Below, piece by piece: positions 63,426 to 64,000 of a stretch of 64,000 nt of DNA. The DNA is taken from assembly GCF_000788395.1 (NCBI RefSeq), contig NZ_CP009888.1:3058001-3122000 (forward strand), written 5' to 3'. The DNA comes from Pseudoalteromonas piratica. GTDB taxonomy: Bacteria; Pseudomonadota; Gammaproteobacteria; Enterobacterales; Alteromonadaceae. The notes beneath the pieces were generated by a model, which ran no database searches, had not been told where the DNA came from, and was given only the letters and a program-made list of their open reading frames with translations. The position numbers were made by a program, and so were the translations under genes. Each line of letters opens with the position of its first letter. Position 1 is the stretch's first letter.

Positions 63426-64000
63426 ATGTCGCAAGCCCCTTCAGACCAACAGGTAAATGAAATCGCACAACTAGGCGATAAAACCTATACGCTTTCTCGC
63501 TTTCCGCTTAAACAAAAAAATGCGAGTCTACAAGCATGGGATGCTGCTGACGAATATTTAGTTAATTATATTGAAGAAAACCTACAGGTCACAAGTAACA
63601 CAAACGTTCTTATTATTAATGATGGCTTTGGCGCCCTTGCATGTGCATTTAACCATACAACCATCTACCATTTAAATGATTCATTTGTTGCTGAACAAGC
63701 CGCTCAATACAATTTAGAGCAAAACCAGCTAAATAATGACAATACTGTTTTTCTAAAAAGTTTAGATACATTGCCTAACGAGATTGATTTAGTACTGATA
63801 AAAGTACCGAAAAACGCAGGCTACCTCACCTTTTTACTGAGCCAATTAAGCAAGATTTTAAAGCAAGGCACCCCGATTATTGCGGCTGGTAAGGTAAAAG
63901 ACATTCACTCATCTACTATTCAATTATTTGAACGCTTCTCAGGGCCAACAACAACCTCATTAGCGGTGAAAAAATCGCGTTTAATCTTGAGTAAACAACA
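63426..64000 (+). CDS. rlmG: 23S rRNA (guanine-1835-N2)-methyltransferase, 3' end cut by window
   Basis: The first 191 codons of RlmG run to the window edge. The N-terminal inactive methyltransferase-like domain is visible: YTLSRFPLKQKNASLQAWDA, VLIINDGFGALACAF, VLIKVPKNAGYLTFLL and GPTTTSLAVKKSRLIL. These match E. coli RlmG in order and spacing. The catalytic C-terminal domain lies outside. The ATG at 63426 follows an in-frame stop; the next upstream ATG closes after five codons. Confidence 0.9.
   Translation, partial: MSQAPSDQQVNEIAQLGDKTYTLSRFPLKQKNASLQAWDAADEYLVNYIEENLQVTSNTNVLIINDGFGALACAFNHTTIYHLNDSFVAEQAAQYNLEQNQLNNDNTVFLKSLDTLPNEIDLVLIKVPKNAGYLTFLLSQLSKILKQGTPIIAAGKVKDIHSSTIQLFERFSGPTTTSLAVKKSRLILSKQ

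Noticed and set aside
1..64000. CRISPR arrays, tRNA or rRNA genes
   Set aside because: No regularly spaced repeats and no cloverleaf or rRNA-like segments were noticed on reading both strands by eye.

Overview
The window looks like chromosome of a marine gammaproteobacterium of the Alteromonadales. Pseudoalteromonas or a near relative is the best guess. This rests on a Na+-pumping NADH dehydrogenase operon with apbE and nqrM, a FabV-type enoyl reductase, a DUF3192 lipoprotein, BolA and RlmG, all in fairly AT-rich DNA. The genus is an inference. No tRNA, rRNA or CRISPR array was seen.

Region 1 (1 to about 45.1 kb) is accessory DNA. It opens with a defence segment: a WYL regulator cut by the window edge, a small unknown gene, and a Gabija-like pair (OLD/TOPRIM ATPase-nuclease plus UvrD-like helicase). 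A serine recombinase follows, with a res-like cluster of repeats upstream of it. Next comes a long metal-resistance block in three operons. (a) 5.0-12.7 kb: a CadR-type MerR regulator divergent from a CDF exporter, a Cys/His-rich mini-protein and a CzcCBA-type pump. (b) 26.2-12.9 kb, minus strand: a Cys/His-rich mini-protein, a beta-barrel protein and a diheme cytochrome c, then a MerR-controlled copper operon with CopA, a cupredoxin, a PII-like protein, small metal-operon proteins, and at its distal end an AMP-phosphorylase / PRPP synthetase / beta-CASP nuclease / saccharopine-dehydrogenase-like cassette. (c) 42.5-30.4 kb, minus strand: a third Cys/His-rich mini-protein, DUF411, CusCBA, two PepSY proteins (one fused to an NqrF-like reductase), CopC, CopD and two NTF2-like proteins. 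A TonB receptor with a Fur-like site and a formyltransferase lie downstream. Unknown genes fill 42.7-45.0 kb.

Region 2 (45.2-64 kb) looks like core chromosome: dinB, a DUF3192 lipoprotein, a LytTR / BlaI / BlaR1-like operon behind two tandem dyad operators, nqrM, apbE, nqrABCDEF, fabV, a TRAP transporter, bolA, an AlkB-like dioxygenase and the start of rlmG.

The strongest lead for something undescribed is the trio of exported Cys/His-rich mini-proteins. All three end in Arg-Pro-Pro-Ile just before the stop codon, and each stands at or near the front of a different metal-export operon. Two of them are followed, 4-5 nt after the stop, by the same 13-base sequence. This resembles a metal-sensing leader peptide of the kind reported for the DUF2946 protein CruR of Bordetella. 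Other leads are the nucleotide-turnover cassette inside the copper operon, the PepSY-NqrF fusion, and the promoter of the LytTR/BlaI operon, which is overlapped by paired dyads.
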